From Synergistaceae bacterium (lineage in GTDB: Bacteria; Synergistota; Synergistia; Synergistales; Aminobacteriaceae): a DNA stretch of 20,071 nt. The stretch is taken from positions 1-20,071 of the forward strand of contig JAFTBT010000072.1 in NCBI GenBank assembly GCA_017455085.1. The letters run 5' to 3'. Both the position numbers and the translations under genes were made by a program. Positions 1 to 6,851 of the stretch are shown piece after piece. Positions within the stretch are counted from its first letter, which is position 1. Every line of letters begins with the position of its first letter. The notes under the pieces were generated by a model. The model searched no databases and was not told where the DNA came from. It saw nothing but the letters and a program-made list of their open reading frames with translations.

Positions 1-690
1 GAACAAGTCGGACTGCGAACGGGTAAAAGCGTCGGGTTAGACTTTGGGCTGAAACAGTTTCTCACAGGCAGTGATGGACACGATATAGTATCACCCTATT
101 TCTTCATGCTGAACGCCCAACATATCAAGAGTAAATGCCGCAAGTTATCCCATAAGCAGAAAGGCTCACATCACCGCGAACGTGCAAGGCTGGAATTAGC
201 TCGTGCGTACCGGCGAATGGAGAACCAGCGCAAAGATTTTCACTTCAAGACATCAAGGAAGCTGTGTGAAGAGTATGCGTGTATCTGCCTTGAGACGCTG
301 AACATCAAGGGAATGGCTAGGCGATGGGGGCGGAAAGTGCATAGTCTGGGGTTCTCTGATTCCTTGAGGATACTAGAATACGAGGCTTTGAAGCGAGGTA
401 CGCAGATAGTATTCATAGATAAATGGTATCCGTCAAGTCAGCTCTGCCATGTGTGAGGGTATAAGAATCCAGAAGTGAAGAACTTAAAACTGCGTGAGTG
501 GAATTGCCCGTCATGCGGAACACACCACGATAGAGACCGGAATGCGGCAATAAATATCCATCGAGTTGGGGCATACCTGCGGTGCGCTTCGCTAACAGCT
601 CGTAGCGGAGACATAGTGCCTTGCGGCGTGCAAGCGACAAGACCTGTTTCGATAGGCAGTGTTGATGATGCTAGAATCTCCTGCCTTTAG
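1..690 (+). pseudogene. tnpB: TnpB-family RNA-guided nuclease (OrfB), 5'-truncated by window, premature TGA
   Basis: The frame is open from base 1 and encodes the C-terminal part of a TnpB/OrfB protein. The RuvC-like catalytic residues are visible: Asp in GLDFGLKQFL, Glu in the ICLETLNIKGM segment, and Asp in the [10 protein letters not shown] segment. The zinc ribbon should read CxxC...CxxC. Its first pair reads C-H-V-stop because codon 454-456 is TGA where Cys is expected. The same frame then continues with [21 protein letters not shown] to the real stop at 688-690. A single base change of TGT or TGC to TGA explains this. The truncated product would lack the second zinc-ribbon half and the last catalytic Asp, so it is probably inactive. 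Selenocysteine recoding is possible in principle but unlikely in a transposon protein. Confidence 0.85.
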
Positions 691-708
691 GCATGGGGAG
701 TATGTCAA
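678..708 (+). other. Right-end hairpin of the TnpB element, possible omega/reRNA 3' scaffold
   Basis: CTCC-TGCC (678-685), loop TTTA and GGCA...GGAG (690-700) form an imperfect hairpin, followed by TATGTCAA. It overlaps the end of tnpB. In TnpB systems the tnpB 3' end and the element right end form the guide RNA scaffold, and flanking DNA supplies the guide. By that rule the guide would start at about 709, inside the interrupted TRAP gene. The RNA role is inference. Confidence 0.45.
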
Positions 709-1882
709 TTCATAGTTCGACCATATGCGGCGGACAGCTCTTAATCGATATGGGAATGAAGCTCTCCAACAAATCATCAGGAGGCCCCGCAAAAGCAGCA
801 GTACTTTCTTCGGGAGTGATGGGCATGATTTCGGGAAGTGCAGTTGCCAACGTCGCAACCACCGGAGTCATGACTATACCAATGATGAAGAAGATCGGCT
901 ATGAACCAGAAGAGCCCGGAACAGTCAAAGCAGTAGCCTCAACCGACGGACAGATTATGCCCCCAATTATGGGAGTCGGTGCGTTAATCATGGCGGAGAT
1001 GCTTGGCGGAAACTACATGTCTATAGCTGACGCTTCGATTCGTGTGGACAGGCCTATACTCTGAAGGGTGTATTTGCTTATCCCTGTGATTCTGTTAGTG
1101 GTGTGGATCATCAGGAGCTATTCACTTATGCGTGCAGGTATGGTCGGAATTTTTACGTGCCTAGCCTGCGACGTGGTGAACTACTTCGTGAACAAACCCG
1201 ATTCCCTGAACATCAAACAGTTATGGGACTGCTGCGTTGACGGAGCGAAACAGGCTGCTGCAATCGCCATCCCTACAGCTGCGTGCGGAATCATCATCAA
1301 CGTAGTGACTCAGCAGACATTAGTGGCTGTGAATCTGTCTATGCTGATTCGTTCGCTGGGTACGAGCTATTTGTTCCTCGTAATGTGTATCGCCATTTTG
1401 GGGAGCATGATTCTCAGAATGGCAATGCCTACGGTTGCGGCGCATCTTGTGGGAGCGATTCTCTTCGTTTCGTGCATCCAGCCCATACTTTTGCAGACAG
1501 GACTCGACCCCTCGACAGCTAACCTTTGCGCGAACATGTTCGTGTTCTGTTACGGGATAATGGCGCAGATAATTCCGCCGGTGTGTGTGTGGCCTCGTAC
1601 ACTGCTGCGGGAATCGCTGGAGCGACGCTATGAGAACAGGCCTGAAGGGTAGTGTTCAGGGGATAGTGATCTCTGTGGTACAGCTTGCGTTCGGTACGTA
1701 CTTTTTGGCGATCATGGTTGCAGGATTCTACAAGCGGGGTCTGAACGTGATAGAGAGTGTTACTGTTTGCTTCGGCGTTGTGCCTGATAGCTCCGGATAT
1801 GATGAGCTCGATTGTTGGTGCAGTGTTCGGAATCGTAATACTGTTTATCAGCACCAGAGGCGTGAAAGCGTCAGCGGCATAG
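709..1882 (+). pseudogene. TRAP transporter large permease subunit (fused 4TM/12TM type), 3' remnant
   Basis: The region encodes pieces of the DctM/fused-type membrane subunit of a TRAP (tripartite ATP-independent periplasmic) dicarboxylate-type importer. Recognisable family blocks are GGPAKAAVLSSGVMGMISGS, a SAVANVATTGVMTIP stretch, ASTDGQIMPPIMGVGALIMA and, later, ILGSMILRMAMPTVAAHLVG. The gene is dead several times over. The TnpB element replaces its upstream part. An in-frame TGA sits at 1062-1064, where the usual loop between two membrane blocks also seems to be missing. A frameshift lies at the GT-repeat run 1581-1590, after which the family sequence VASYTAAGIAGA continues in another frame. 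Further frame changes fall near 1622-1630 and 1770-1780, and the last block (APDMMSSIVGAVFGIVILF) ends at TAG 1880-1882. The substrate cannot be told. A periplasmic binding protein would be needed for function and is not in view. Confidence 0.82.
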
Positions 1883-1924
1883 AGATTTGCGGTGTAGGTG
1901 TATGAATTTCGTGTGACATTATGC

Positions 1925-2062
1925 GGCGTGATATACCCATAGTGAGAAACTCTCAGCACGAGGCTTTTGCGATATGATTTTGCCTGTGAACGTTACACAT
2001 GTGGCGTGATATACCCATAGTGAGAAACTCTCAGCATGAGAATTTGCGATGTGATTTTGCCT
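1925..2062 (+). repeat. Two direct repeats (about 60 bp each, 77-78 bp apart) with internal palindrome
   Basis: Copy 1 (about 1925-1985) and copy 2 (about 2003-2062) share GGCGTGATATACCCATAG, the dyad TGAGA-AAC-TCTCA (1943-1955 and 2021-2033) and a GATTTTGCCT tail. They differ by a few substitutions and one indel. Copy 1 carries TATGAT (1973-1978), copy 2 the weaker TGTGAT. The dyad lies where a -35 box or operator would sit relative to TATGAT. This may be a duplicated promoter/operator module for the downstream flavoprotein gene, or a small non-autonomous element. The repeat is seen directly; its role is inferred. Confidence 0.75.
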
Positions 2063-2074
2063 ATCAGTGATAGA
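2061..2074. promoter_or_regulatory. Palindrome identical to the core of a tet operator
   Basis: CTATCAGTGATAGA contains the perfect dyad CTATC-AGT-GATAG and equals the core of the classical tetO2 operator bound by TetR. It lies about 50 bp upstream of the flavoprotein pseudogene start. No TetR-family gene is in the window. It may be a TetR-family operator of this organism or a chance palindrome. Confidence 0.35.
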
Positions 2075-2123
2075 CACATACACACTCACACACAACATAT
2101 CATAATCGAAAAGAGAACAATAC

Positions 2124-2820
2124 ATGACCAGACATCTCAAAGTCGCAATAGCCGGAAGCGGACTCGCAGCCCTCACCACAGCAGCATGTCTCCACGCACT
2201 CGGCGTTAAGGACATCGCAATCTACGCAGGAGATCTCGACGGGACTCACTACATTGCCGCAATCAACTTCGTGTTACCCGATAACCCTTACAGCGACACC
2301 ACAGAGCAGTACGCGCTTGACATGCTCGCAGCAGGCTACAACATCGGCAACAAAAAGTTAGTCCACAGCAATTACGAGTCTGACGTTCCTGGTCTGTACG
2401 CGATCGGTGAAGCCTGTGGAGGGATTCACGGTGCTTGTCGCTGCGCAGGGAACGCCGCGAGTCTGGCGACACTTTCGGGATTGCTTTGCACTGAGGCATT
2501 ATGCGGACGGGTGAACTTTGCCGTGAAGTATGCTCGTGATGATTCTGTGAGGGCTAAATATCTCGACTAGCTCCAGAAAATTGCAGAGTATGCTCTGGGA
2601 ATCTACAGGAATGGAACGGATTTAGAGTCTGCACTGAATGCTACTAGTGTTATAATTTCTGCGCCTGATAATCCCAAAAGATGATCTTACTGCTCAGACT
2701 GCATTAGCCATTCACTTAATCGCGAAAGCTGCTCTGAACAGAAAAGAAAGCCGCGGGACTCATAACAGGACAGATTACCCGGAACAGAATCCGGAATACG
2801 AAAGGGAGTTTACTTACTAA
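2124..2820 (+). pseudogene. NadB/FrdA-type FAD-dependent oxidoreductase, internally deleted and frameshifted
   Basis: The N-terminus has the FAD-binding Rossmann signature GSGLAALTTAACL at about residues 11-23. A block similar to the NadB region around the FAD cap follows (PDNPYSDTTEQYALDMLAAG). The sequence then jumps near residue 78 straight to the C-terminal FAD block VPGLYAIGEACGGIHGA, so roughly the central half of the protein, including the capping domain, is missing. A TAG at 2568-2570 interrupts the frame. The C-terminal helical domain continues (LQKIAEYALGIYRNGTDLE) to about 2682, then shifts frame to encode NRKESRGTHNRTDYPE, which matches the conserved SRGxHxRxDxP signature of this family, and ends at TAA 2818-2820. 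Intact relatives include L-aspartate oxidase and fumarate reductase-like flavoproteins; which one this was cannot be resolved. It may have been co-transcribed with the TRAP gene. Confidence 0.8.
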
Positions 2821-2822
2821 CC

Positions 2823-3896
2823 ATGAGGAAACTTGTTGCAGTAATACTTGTTGTGCTGGCGTTGGCATCGTGTGCGTGTGCAATGCCCGTTGAGGAAATC
2901 GGCAAGATATCCGTTAAGGCTGACGGCTCGGATTTCAAGTACTGGACTGACGGCGCAGAGTCTCTAAAGGCTCTGAAGGAATACGTTGCTGATGTTACCA
3001 ACCCAGAAAGCCCGAACTTCATTCCTGAAGCTGACCGCATATGTGTTGCGGATCTGGACGGGACACTCTACGGTGAACAAGCTCCGGTATATATGGAGTG
3101 GTACATGTTCTTCAACAGAGTCTATAACCCGAAAGAATACACTCCTACACCGCGCGAAAAGGCATATGCTGATGTGTGTTTGGCCGCAGCAAAGGCAGGC
3201 AAAATTTCCACTGAAGTCGACGCAGGCGAGGATCATGTGCAGTCCCACATTTTCGAGGGCATGACTATAGACGAGTTCGATGCATATGCAGAAAACTTCC
3301 TGAAGAATACTCCGCTTGATGGCCTGAGCAATTGCACTTTCGGTGAGGCGTTTTACCTGCCTATGGTTGAGGTCATCAAGTACCTTCAGGCAAACGGATT
3401 CACTTTCTATGTTGTGAGTGCAGCAGACCGACAGCTGATTCGTGTGGCACTGAGAGCGATACCCATCAATCCCGCAAACGTTATCGGAACTGACAGCAAG
3501 CCTATCGCGAAACGTCAGGGATTCCTTGACGGGCTGCATTTCGTGTTCGAGTCTGAAGACGTGCTTGTGCGTGGGCCGTATCTCGTGACTGACAACAAGA
3601 TGGAGAAAGTTTCTGCGATCTATAAGGAAATCGGCAAGCGTCCGGTTATGGGACTGGGCAACAGCGGATCTGACACGTCGATGCTGAACTATGCGCGCTT
3701 CAACTCGAAGTATAAGGGTTTTGCTATGGGAGTGCTTTGTGACGACACCGAGCGCGACTGGGGCAAACCTGACACGGCCAAGAGCTTCAGGGAGACCTGC
3801 GAAAAATACAAGTGGGTTCCGATCTCTATGCGTGATGACTGGAAAACTATATACGGTGACGGTGTAGAGAAAACCGAACGGAAATTCAAGCAGTAA
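2823..3896 (+). CDS. Exported HAD-superfamily phosphatase (putative lipoprotein)
   Basis: This is an intact 357-residue protein. A hydrophobic leader carries a lipobox-like L14-A-S-C17, so it may be a lipoprotein. Signal peptidase I cleavage after Ala20 is the alternative. The HAD motifs are all present: motif I D77-L-D79-G-T, where Asp77 is the expected nucleophile and Asp79 the acid/base; motif II VVS199AADR; a Lys at about 259-262 for motif III; and motif IV GLGNSGSD284, which binds magnesium. The long insert between motifs I and II (about 85-190) is a cap domain. It probably hydrolyses a small phosphate ester outside the cytoplasm; the substrate is unknown. The ATG lies 2 bases after the stop of the decayed flavoprotein gene and its AGGGAG is about 14 bases upstream, so translation may once have been coupled to that gene. 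It has stayed open while both upstream genes decayed. Confidence 0.85.
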   Translation: MRKLVAVILVVLALASCACAMPVEEIGKISVKADGSDFKYWTDGAESLKALKEYVADVTNPESPNFIPEADRICVADLDGTLYGEQAPVYMEWYMFFNRVYNPKEYTPTPREKAYADVCLAAAKAGKISTEVDAGEDHVQSHIFEGMTIDEFDAYAENFLKNTPLDGLSNCTFGEAFYLPMVEVIKYLQANGFTFYVVSAADRQLIRVALRAIPINPANVIGTDSKPIAKRQGFLDGLHFVFESEDVLVRGPYLVTDNKMEKVSAIYKEIGKRPVMGLGNSGSDTSMLNYARFNSKYKGFAMGVLCDDTERDWGKPDTAKSFRETCEKYKWVPISMRDDWKTIYGDGVEKTERKFKQ

Positions 3897-3916
3897 ACCG
3901 GAATCAGAATCACAAG

Positions 3917-3950
3917 CCCTCTCCTGAAAAATGGGGAGGGTATATTTTTT
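3917..3950 (+). terminator. Rho-independent terminator after the HAD gene
   Basis: CCCTCTCC (3917-3924) pairs with GGGGAGGG (3933-3940), with one G-U pair and an 8-nt loop, followed by TATATTTTTT. It lies about 20 bases after the stop codon. Confidence 0.85.
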
Positions 3951-3958
3951 CTTAAAGG

Positions 3959-4114
3959 ACGCGTAAACACTACCATCACAATCAACACGTAGACACTACA
4001 ATCACAATCAACACGTCAACACTACAATCACAATCAACACGTCAACACTACAATCACAATCAACGCGTAGACACTACCACCAAAATCAACACGTAGACAC
4101 TACCACCAAAATCA
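3959..4114 (+). repeat. Six tandem 26-bp repeats
   Basis: Six contiguous units of exactly 26 bp share ACRCGT at the start, CACTAC in the middle and AATCA at the end. Units 3 and 4 are identical. Units 5 and 6 share the variant ACCACCAAAATCA, and unit 1 has its own variant. There are no spacers, so it is not CRISPR. The top strand is nearly G-free. The unit length is not a multiple of three and no gene reads through it. The array starts 9 bases after a terminator. Its function is unknown; replication slippage would explain its growth. Confidence 0.95.
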
Positions 4115-4124
4115 TCAACACCTG

Positions 4125-4155
4125 CCCTCACAAAACAGAGAGAGTATATTTTTAT
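4125..4155 (+). other. Degenerate terminator-like sequence after the repeat array
   Basis: CCCTC, an A-rich loop and GAGAGAG followed by TATATTTTTAT have the same layout as the intact terminator at 3917-3950, but only a few stem pairs remain. It may be a decayed copy of that terminator, with the repeat array between the two. The 3897-4273 stretch holds no gene. Confidence 0.4.
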
Positions 4156-4156
4156 T

Positions 4157-4187
4157 CGCAGACTGCCGATAAATAAAACAGTTTGCG
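4157..4187. repeat. 9-bp inverted repeat upstream of the first PepSY gene
   Basis: CGCAGACTG (4157-4165) and CAGTTTGCG (4179-4187) are complementary with one G-T pair, around a 13-base AT-rich loop. The right arm overlaps the proposed -35 element, so it could be an operator or an RNA hairpin. Confidence 0.5.
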
Positions 4188-4211
4188 TTAATTGCAGCTA
4201 ACATGTAGAAT
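4183..4211 (+). promoter_or_regulatory. Candidate promoter for the first PepSY gene
   Basis: TTGCGT (4183-4188) and TAGAAT (4206-4211) are separated by 17 bases. The -10 matches five of six consensus bases and the -35 only half. It lies about 65 bases upstream of the start codon. Confidence 0.35.
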
Positions 4212-4254
4212 TGTCAATCGTCATAAATATTCCTAATCAGTAAATATACATAGA

Positions 4255-4264
4255 GGGGGGGGGG
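4255..4264 (+). promoter_or_regulatory. 10-G homopolymer at the ribosome-binding position
   Basis: Ten consecutive G residues end 9 bases before the TTG start of the downstream PepSY gene and are the only Shine-Dalgarno-like sequence there. Tracts of this kind change length by slipped-strand mispairing, so this could tune or switch translation. The tract is seen directly; variation is inferred. Confidence 0.55.
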
Positions 4265-4273
4265 CATTGAGTT

Positions 4274-4621
4274 TTGCGCAGGATAAAATACTTCGCACCG
4301 CTTGTGATGTTCATGGTGCTGTGTCTTGCAGGAAAAGTGTTTGCGTACAAGATTAATCATTATCGTGAAGAGCAGGGAATCAGAGCAGAAGCTGCCATCA
4401 GGAAAGTTCGGCTCATACCTATAGCTTACGCACAGACTATCGCGGCGGCACGTGTGGGAGCTGACCGCATAAGTTTCACGGATATAGCACTCATAAACAC
4501 TGCTGGCAGTTCAGACTTCAGGCCGGTATTCAGAATGCAGTGCGTTACACCAAGCAACGGCTACAATATTGATGTAGACGCATCAACCGGGACAATCTTA
4601 ACGTTCGGCGAGAGATTCTAG
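4274..4621 (+). CDS. Small exported PepSY-domain protein, TTG start
   Basis: This 115-residue protein has a signal peptide ending near VFA-YK (about residue 24). It contains one PepSY-like unit: a helical part with a pattern like IAYAQTIAAARVG, then a strand pair with FRPVFRMQC and the closing YNIDVDASTGTILTFG. That ending matches the PepSY hallmark of Y-x-I-D-x-D-A-x-T-G-x-I. The frame has a stop at 4268-4270, so TTG at 4274 is the only sensible start, placed after a G-run acting as ribosome-binding site. PepSY domains occur in peptidase propeptides and as stand-alone periplasmic proteins, where inhibitory or binding roles are suggested. No specific partner is evident. The protein at 4753-5106 is a divergent paralogue. 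The low-efficiency TTG start and the homopolymer suggest weak or variable expression. Confidence 0.72.
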   Translation: MRRIKYFAPLVMFMVLCLAGKVFAYKINHYREEQGIRAEAAIRKVRLIPIAYAQTIAAARVGADRISFTDIALINTAGSSDFRPVFRMQCVTPSNGYNIDVDASTGTILTFGERF

Positions 4622-4627
4622 CTGAGA

Positions 4628-4688
4628 GCATTTCCGGAAGCACTCACCGCTACAAATCCGGTGCAGGCATTTCTGGAGGCACTCACTG
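4628..4688 (+). repeat. Two 22-bp direct repeats, 39 bp apart
   Basis: GCATTTCCGGAAGCACTCACC and GCATTTCTGGAGGCACTCACT-type copies start at 4628 and 4667 and differ at a few positions. They fill much of the gap between the two PepSY genes, and the second copy runs into the proposed extended -10 element. Confidence 0.6.
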
Positions 4689-4695
4689 ATATAAT
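4687..4695 (+). promoter_or_regulatory. Extended -10 promoter for the second PepSY gene
   Basis: TGATATAAT is a perfect extended -10 (TGn plus TATAAT), 57 bases upstream of the start codon. No good -35 is seen 17 bases upstream, as is common for extended -10 promoters. Confidence 0.55.
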
Positions 4696-4752
4696 TTCGG
4701 GGTCGGCGCATTATCGCGTTCATACATACATACTCATTCAGGAGGTATCACC

Positions 4753-5106
4753 ATGAAGAAAATATGCATGTTATTGGCAGCAGCAATAGTACTCGGAGTT
4801 TTTGGGCAGGCATTCTCTCATCCGCACCACCACGACCACGAAGAGCAGTACGTCATCGAGGAAGCAGCCCGCAGAAACATCAAGCTCCTCACTCAGGCAG
4901 AAGCCCGAAACATCGCCGAAAAACGCATTGGCAAGGGAAAAATCACCTTCCATGACGTAGAACTCGAGGACGAACACGACGACTACCCTAACACCGAGAG
5001 ATTCAGACCCGTCTACAAGATCGAGTGCTATTCCGGAAGAGACGAGTACGACATCGAGATTGACGCAATAACCGGAGAAATCCTCAAGTTCAAGCTGGAC
5101 GACTAA
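4753..5106 (+). CDS. Small exported PepSY-domain protein with His-rich N-terminus
   Basis: This 117-residue protein has a signal peptide ending near AFS (residue 22), then a histidine-rich stretch HPHHHDHEE, then one PepSY unit. The helix region is like LLTQAEARNIAEKRIGKG, and the closing block FRPVYKIEC...YDIEIDAITGEILKF fits the family well. A strong Shine-Dalgarno AGGAGG (4740-4745) lies 7 bases before the ATG. The histidine cluster may bind a divalent metal; this is inferred, and the upstream paralogue lacks it. The protein is strongly acidic at 71-82 (ELEDEHDDY). Such small PepSY proteins are often periplasmic; the target is unknown. A bidirectional terminator follows. Confidence 0.82.
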   Translation: MKKICMLLAAAIVLGVFGQAFSHPHHHDHEEQYVIEEAARRNIKLLTQAEARNIAEKRIGKGKITFHDVELEDEHDDYPNTERFRPVYKIECYSGRDEYDIEIDAITGEILKFKLDD

Positions 5107-5114
5107 CATCACAC

Positions 5115-5156
5115 AAAAAATCTCCCTCCGCACAAAACGGGGGGAGTTACTTTTTC
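5115..5156. terminator. Bidirectional terminator between convergent genes
   Basis: CTCCCTCC (5122-5129) pairs with GGGGGGAG (5139-5146), with one G-T pair and a 9-nt loop. A T-rich run follows on the plus strand, and an A run (5114-5120) precedes it and gives a T run on the minus strand. It can therefore serve both the PepSY gene and the leftward signalling operon. Confidence 0.85.
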
Positions 5157-5167
5157 TCGGGACAGTG

Positions 5168-6826
5168 TCAGCTCTTCAGCGGGGCAGGACGACCGAACAA
5201 ATACCCCTGTGCTAACGTACACCCGGCATTTCGCAAAAACTCTAGCTGCTCTTTGGTCTCGACACCCTTCGACAGCGCAGGTATACCCAACTTCTTGGCC
5301 ATCTCGATAATCGCCGACACTATTATGTGCGAACGCTCGTCATCTATTGAGCGAATCATGTCCATATCGATCTTCAGGCCGTCCAGCGCAAAATCCTTCA
5401 GCACCTTCAGCGATGAATACCCCGCACCAAACGCGTCCATCCACACGTGAAACCCGTGCTGCCTGAGTCGTTCTGCCTCGTGCTTCATGGCCTCCATGTC
5501 CACAGCTATCAGGCTCTCCGTCAGCTCAAAGCGTAATAGCTCCTGCGGGACTCCGTACTCTTTCACGGTGTCGTCAATCACCCTCACTATGTCCGTAAGC
5601 TCAAAGTCCAGCCGCGACAGGTTCAGCGACACAGGCACAAGCTCCTCACCTTTCGCAGCAAGTCTCTTCAGCTCCTCGCACACCTTCCGAATCACAAAGC
5701 TATCCAGTTTGTGGATCATGCTGTGTTCCTCAAGCACATACAGGAAACTCACCGGAGACAGCCTCCCATAATCCGGGTCATTCCACCGCGTCAAGGCCTC
5801 GTATGAGGAAATTTTCCCGCTCGCTACGTCAACTACTGGCTGGAAATACACCTTTATGCTCCCGCTGTCTAATGCCCTCTGGAATGTGCTTAGTATGTGT
5901 TCCTGAAGGTGAACTATCTCGTCCATTTTGCCCTCGTAGTACTGGACCGTCGTACCGTATTCACGTTTGATGCTCTCACACGCAAGCCGTGCGCAGTCTA
6001 TGATTATGCCTACTTCCATTGATGAGTCTTTTATCGCGTAAATACCTGCCTTCATCTCGACGATGACTCCGCGCCGTATGTTGTTGATGCGTACACTCAT
6101 GCGCTTAATCTTGTCGCGTAAATCACTCTGCGAAGTTATCACCAGAAAATGATCGTCCTCGAATCTCGACACAAGCCCGTACGGAAAAGTCTCCTGCAAT
6201 ATCCGCCCTATAGACCGAAGCATTCTGTCTCCGCCTGAGAATCCATACGTCTCATTGTAGGTGTGGAAGTTCCGGACGTTGAAGTATATGCAGCTTGCTG
6301 GTTTACCGTCCTTGAGGAATTTTGCGATCACGTCAGGGGCTTTTGCCTTGAAGTACTTCATGTTTGCGAGTCCGGTGAGGTCGTCGGTGTTGTGCTCCTG
6401 CGGCTCCGGAATCACTTGGCCTGATATCCCCGTGAGCTTCTCGCGCAGATTCATATCGTGCAAGTACACGTAATACAGGTCTCCTAATTCGTCATCATGC
6501 ACAAAATGTCCCCAGTCCTCCACGCGTTTGATTCTACCGTTCTTGGTGATGATCCTGTAGGTCACGTAGTCATAGCCTCCTGTAGCCTGAATCTGGTGCT
6601 TGATGATCTCGCTGACCTCCTCCACGTCCTCAGGGTACACGATATTTGCGAAGCTCCCGCCAGTGAACCGCATAAAGTCCTGCACCGAGTCGCACTCGAA
6701 AATATTCACTATGTCGTCGCTCACAAAGATAATCTCTTCAGCCGGATTAGCCCTGTACACCAGCAGAGTACCCGGCAAATTCGCAGCTATCTTGTTGAGC
6801 GTGATGCTGTCATTCTCACTGAACAT
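5168..6826 (-). CDS. PAS-GGDEF-EAL protein with both enzyme domains degenerate
   Basis: From the ATG at 6826 the product has 552 residues: a PAS-like domain (about 10-130), a GGDEF-like domain (about 150-270) and an EAL domain (about 310-545). A TTG at 6892 would add 22 residues but lacks a ribosome-binding site, whereas GGAGG lies 12 bases before the 6826 ATG. The GGDEF signature is replaced by E223-D-D-H-F, so cyclic-di-GMP synthesis is unlikely. In the EAL domain E343-A-L, FELTES and QGY are kept. The DDFGTGYSS motif reads D464-A465-FGAGYSS, and the EGVET motif reads K520-GVET, so one metal ligand and one catalytic Glu are lost. The protein more likely binds nucleotide or a partner than hydrolyses cyclic-di-GMP. 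There is no membrane segment. It is the third gene of the leftward operon, starting 26 bases after the upstream kinase stop. Confidence 0.88.
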   Translation of the reverse strand: MFSENDSITLNKIAANLPGTLLVYRANPAEEIIFVSDDIVNIFECDSVQDFMRFTGGSFANIVYPEDVEEVSEIIKHQIQATGGYDYVTYRIITKNGRIKRVEDWGHFVHDDELGDLYYVYLHDMNLREKLTGISGQVIPEPQEHNTDDLTGLANMKYFKAKAPDVIAKFLKDGKPASCIYFNVRNFHTYNETYGFSGGDRMLRSIGRILQETFPYGLVSRFEDDHFLVITSQSDLRDKIKRMSVRINNIRRGVIVEMKAGIYAIKDSSMEVGIIIDCARLACESIKREYGTTVQYYEGKMDEIVHLQEHILSTFQRALDSGSIKVYFQPVVDVASGKISSYEALTRWNDPDYGRLSPVSFLYVLEEHSMIHKLDSFVIRKVCEELKRLAAKGEELVPVSLNLSRLDFELTDIVRVIDDTVKEYGVPQELLRFELTESLIAVDMEAMKHEAERLRQHGFHVWMDAFGAGYSSLKVLKDFALDGLKIDMDMIRSIDDERSHIIVSAIIEMAKKLGIPALSKGVETKEQLEFLRNAGCTLAQGYLFGRPAPLKS

Positions 6827-6851
6827 GTATGTATCAATCCTCCGTAATGGT

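Larger units (their letters stand above)
1..708 (+). mobile_element. IS200/IS605-type (TnpB-only in view) insertion element, 3' part
   Basis: The 3' portion of an insertion element carries a tnpB-like gene and a right end with a short hairpin (about 678-700) followed by TATGTCAA. TCAA is a right-end cleavage motif known from IS608-type elements. The left end and any tnpA lie outside the window. TRAP transporter coding sequence starts just after the proposed end, so the element appears to interrupt that gene. The exact right boundary (708) is inferred from the hairpin and TCAA, not from a matching empty site. Confidence 0.72.

Noticed and set aside
693..1064. Separate small protein gene starting at 693
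   Set aside because: Its first residues come from the insertion element end and the rest is a TRAP permease fragment, so it belongs to the pseudogene.
3959..4114. CRISPR array
   Set aside because: The 26-bp units abut each other with no spacers, and no cas-like gene is nearby.
5168..5770. Plus-strand open frames opposite the EAL gene and similar frames opposite the kinases
   Set aside because: They lie antisense to clearly conserved domains, lack ribosome-binding sites and show no family motifs.
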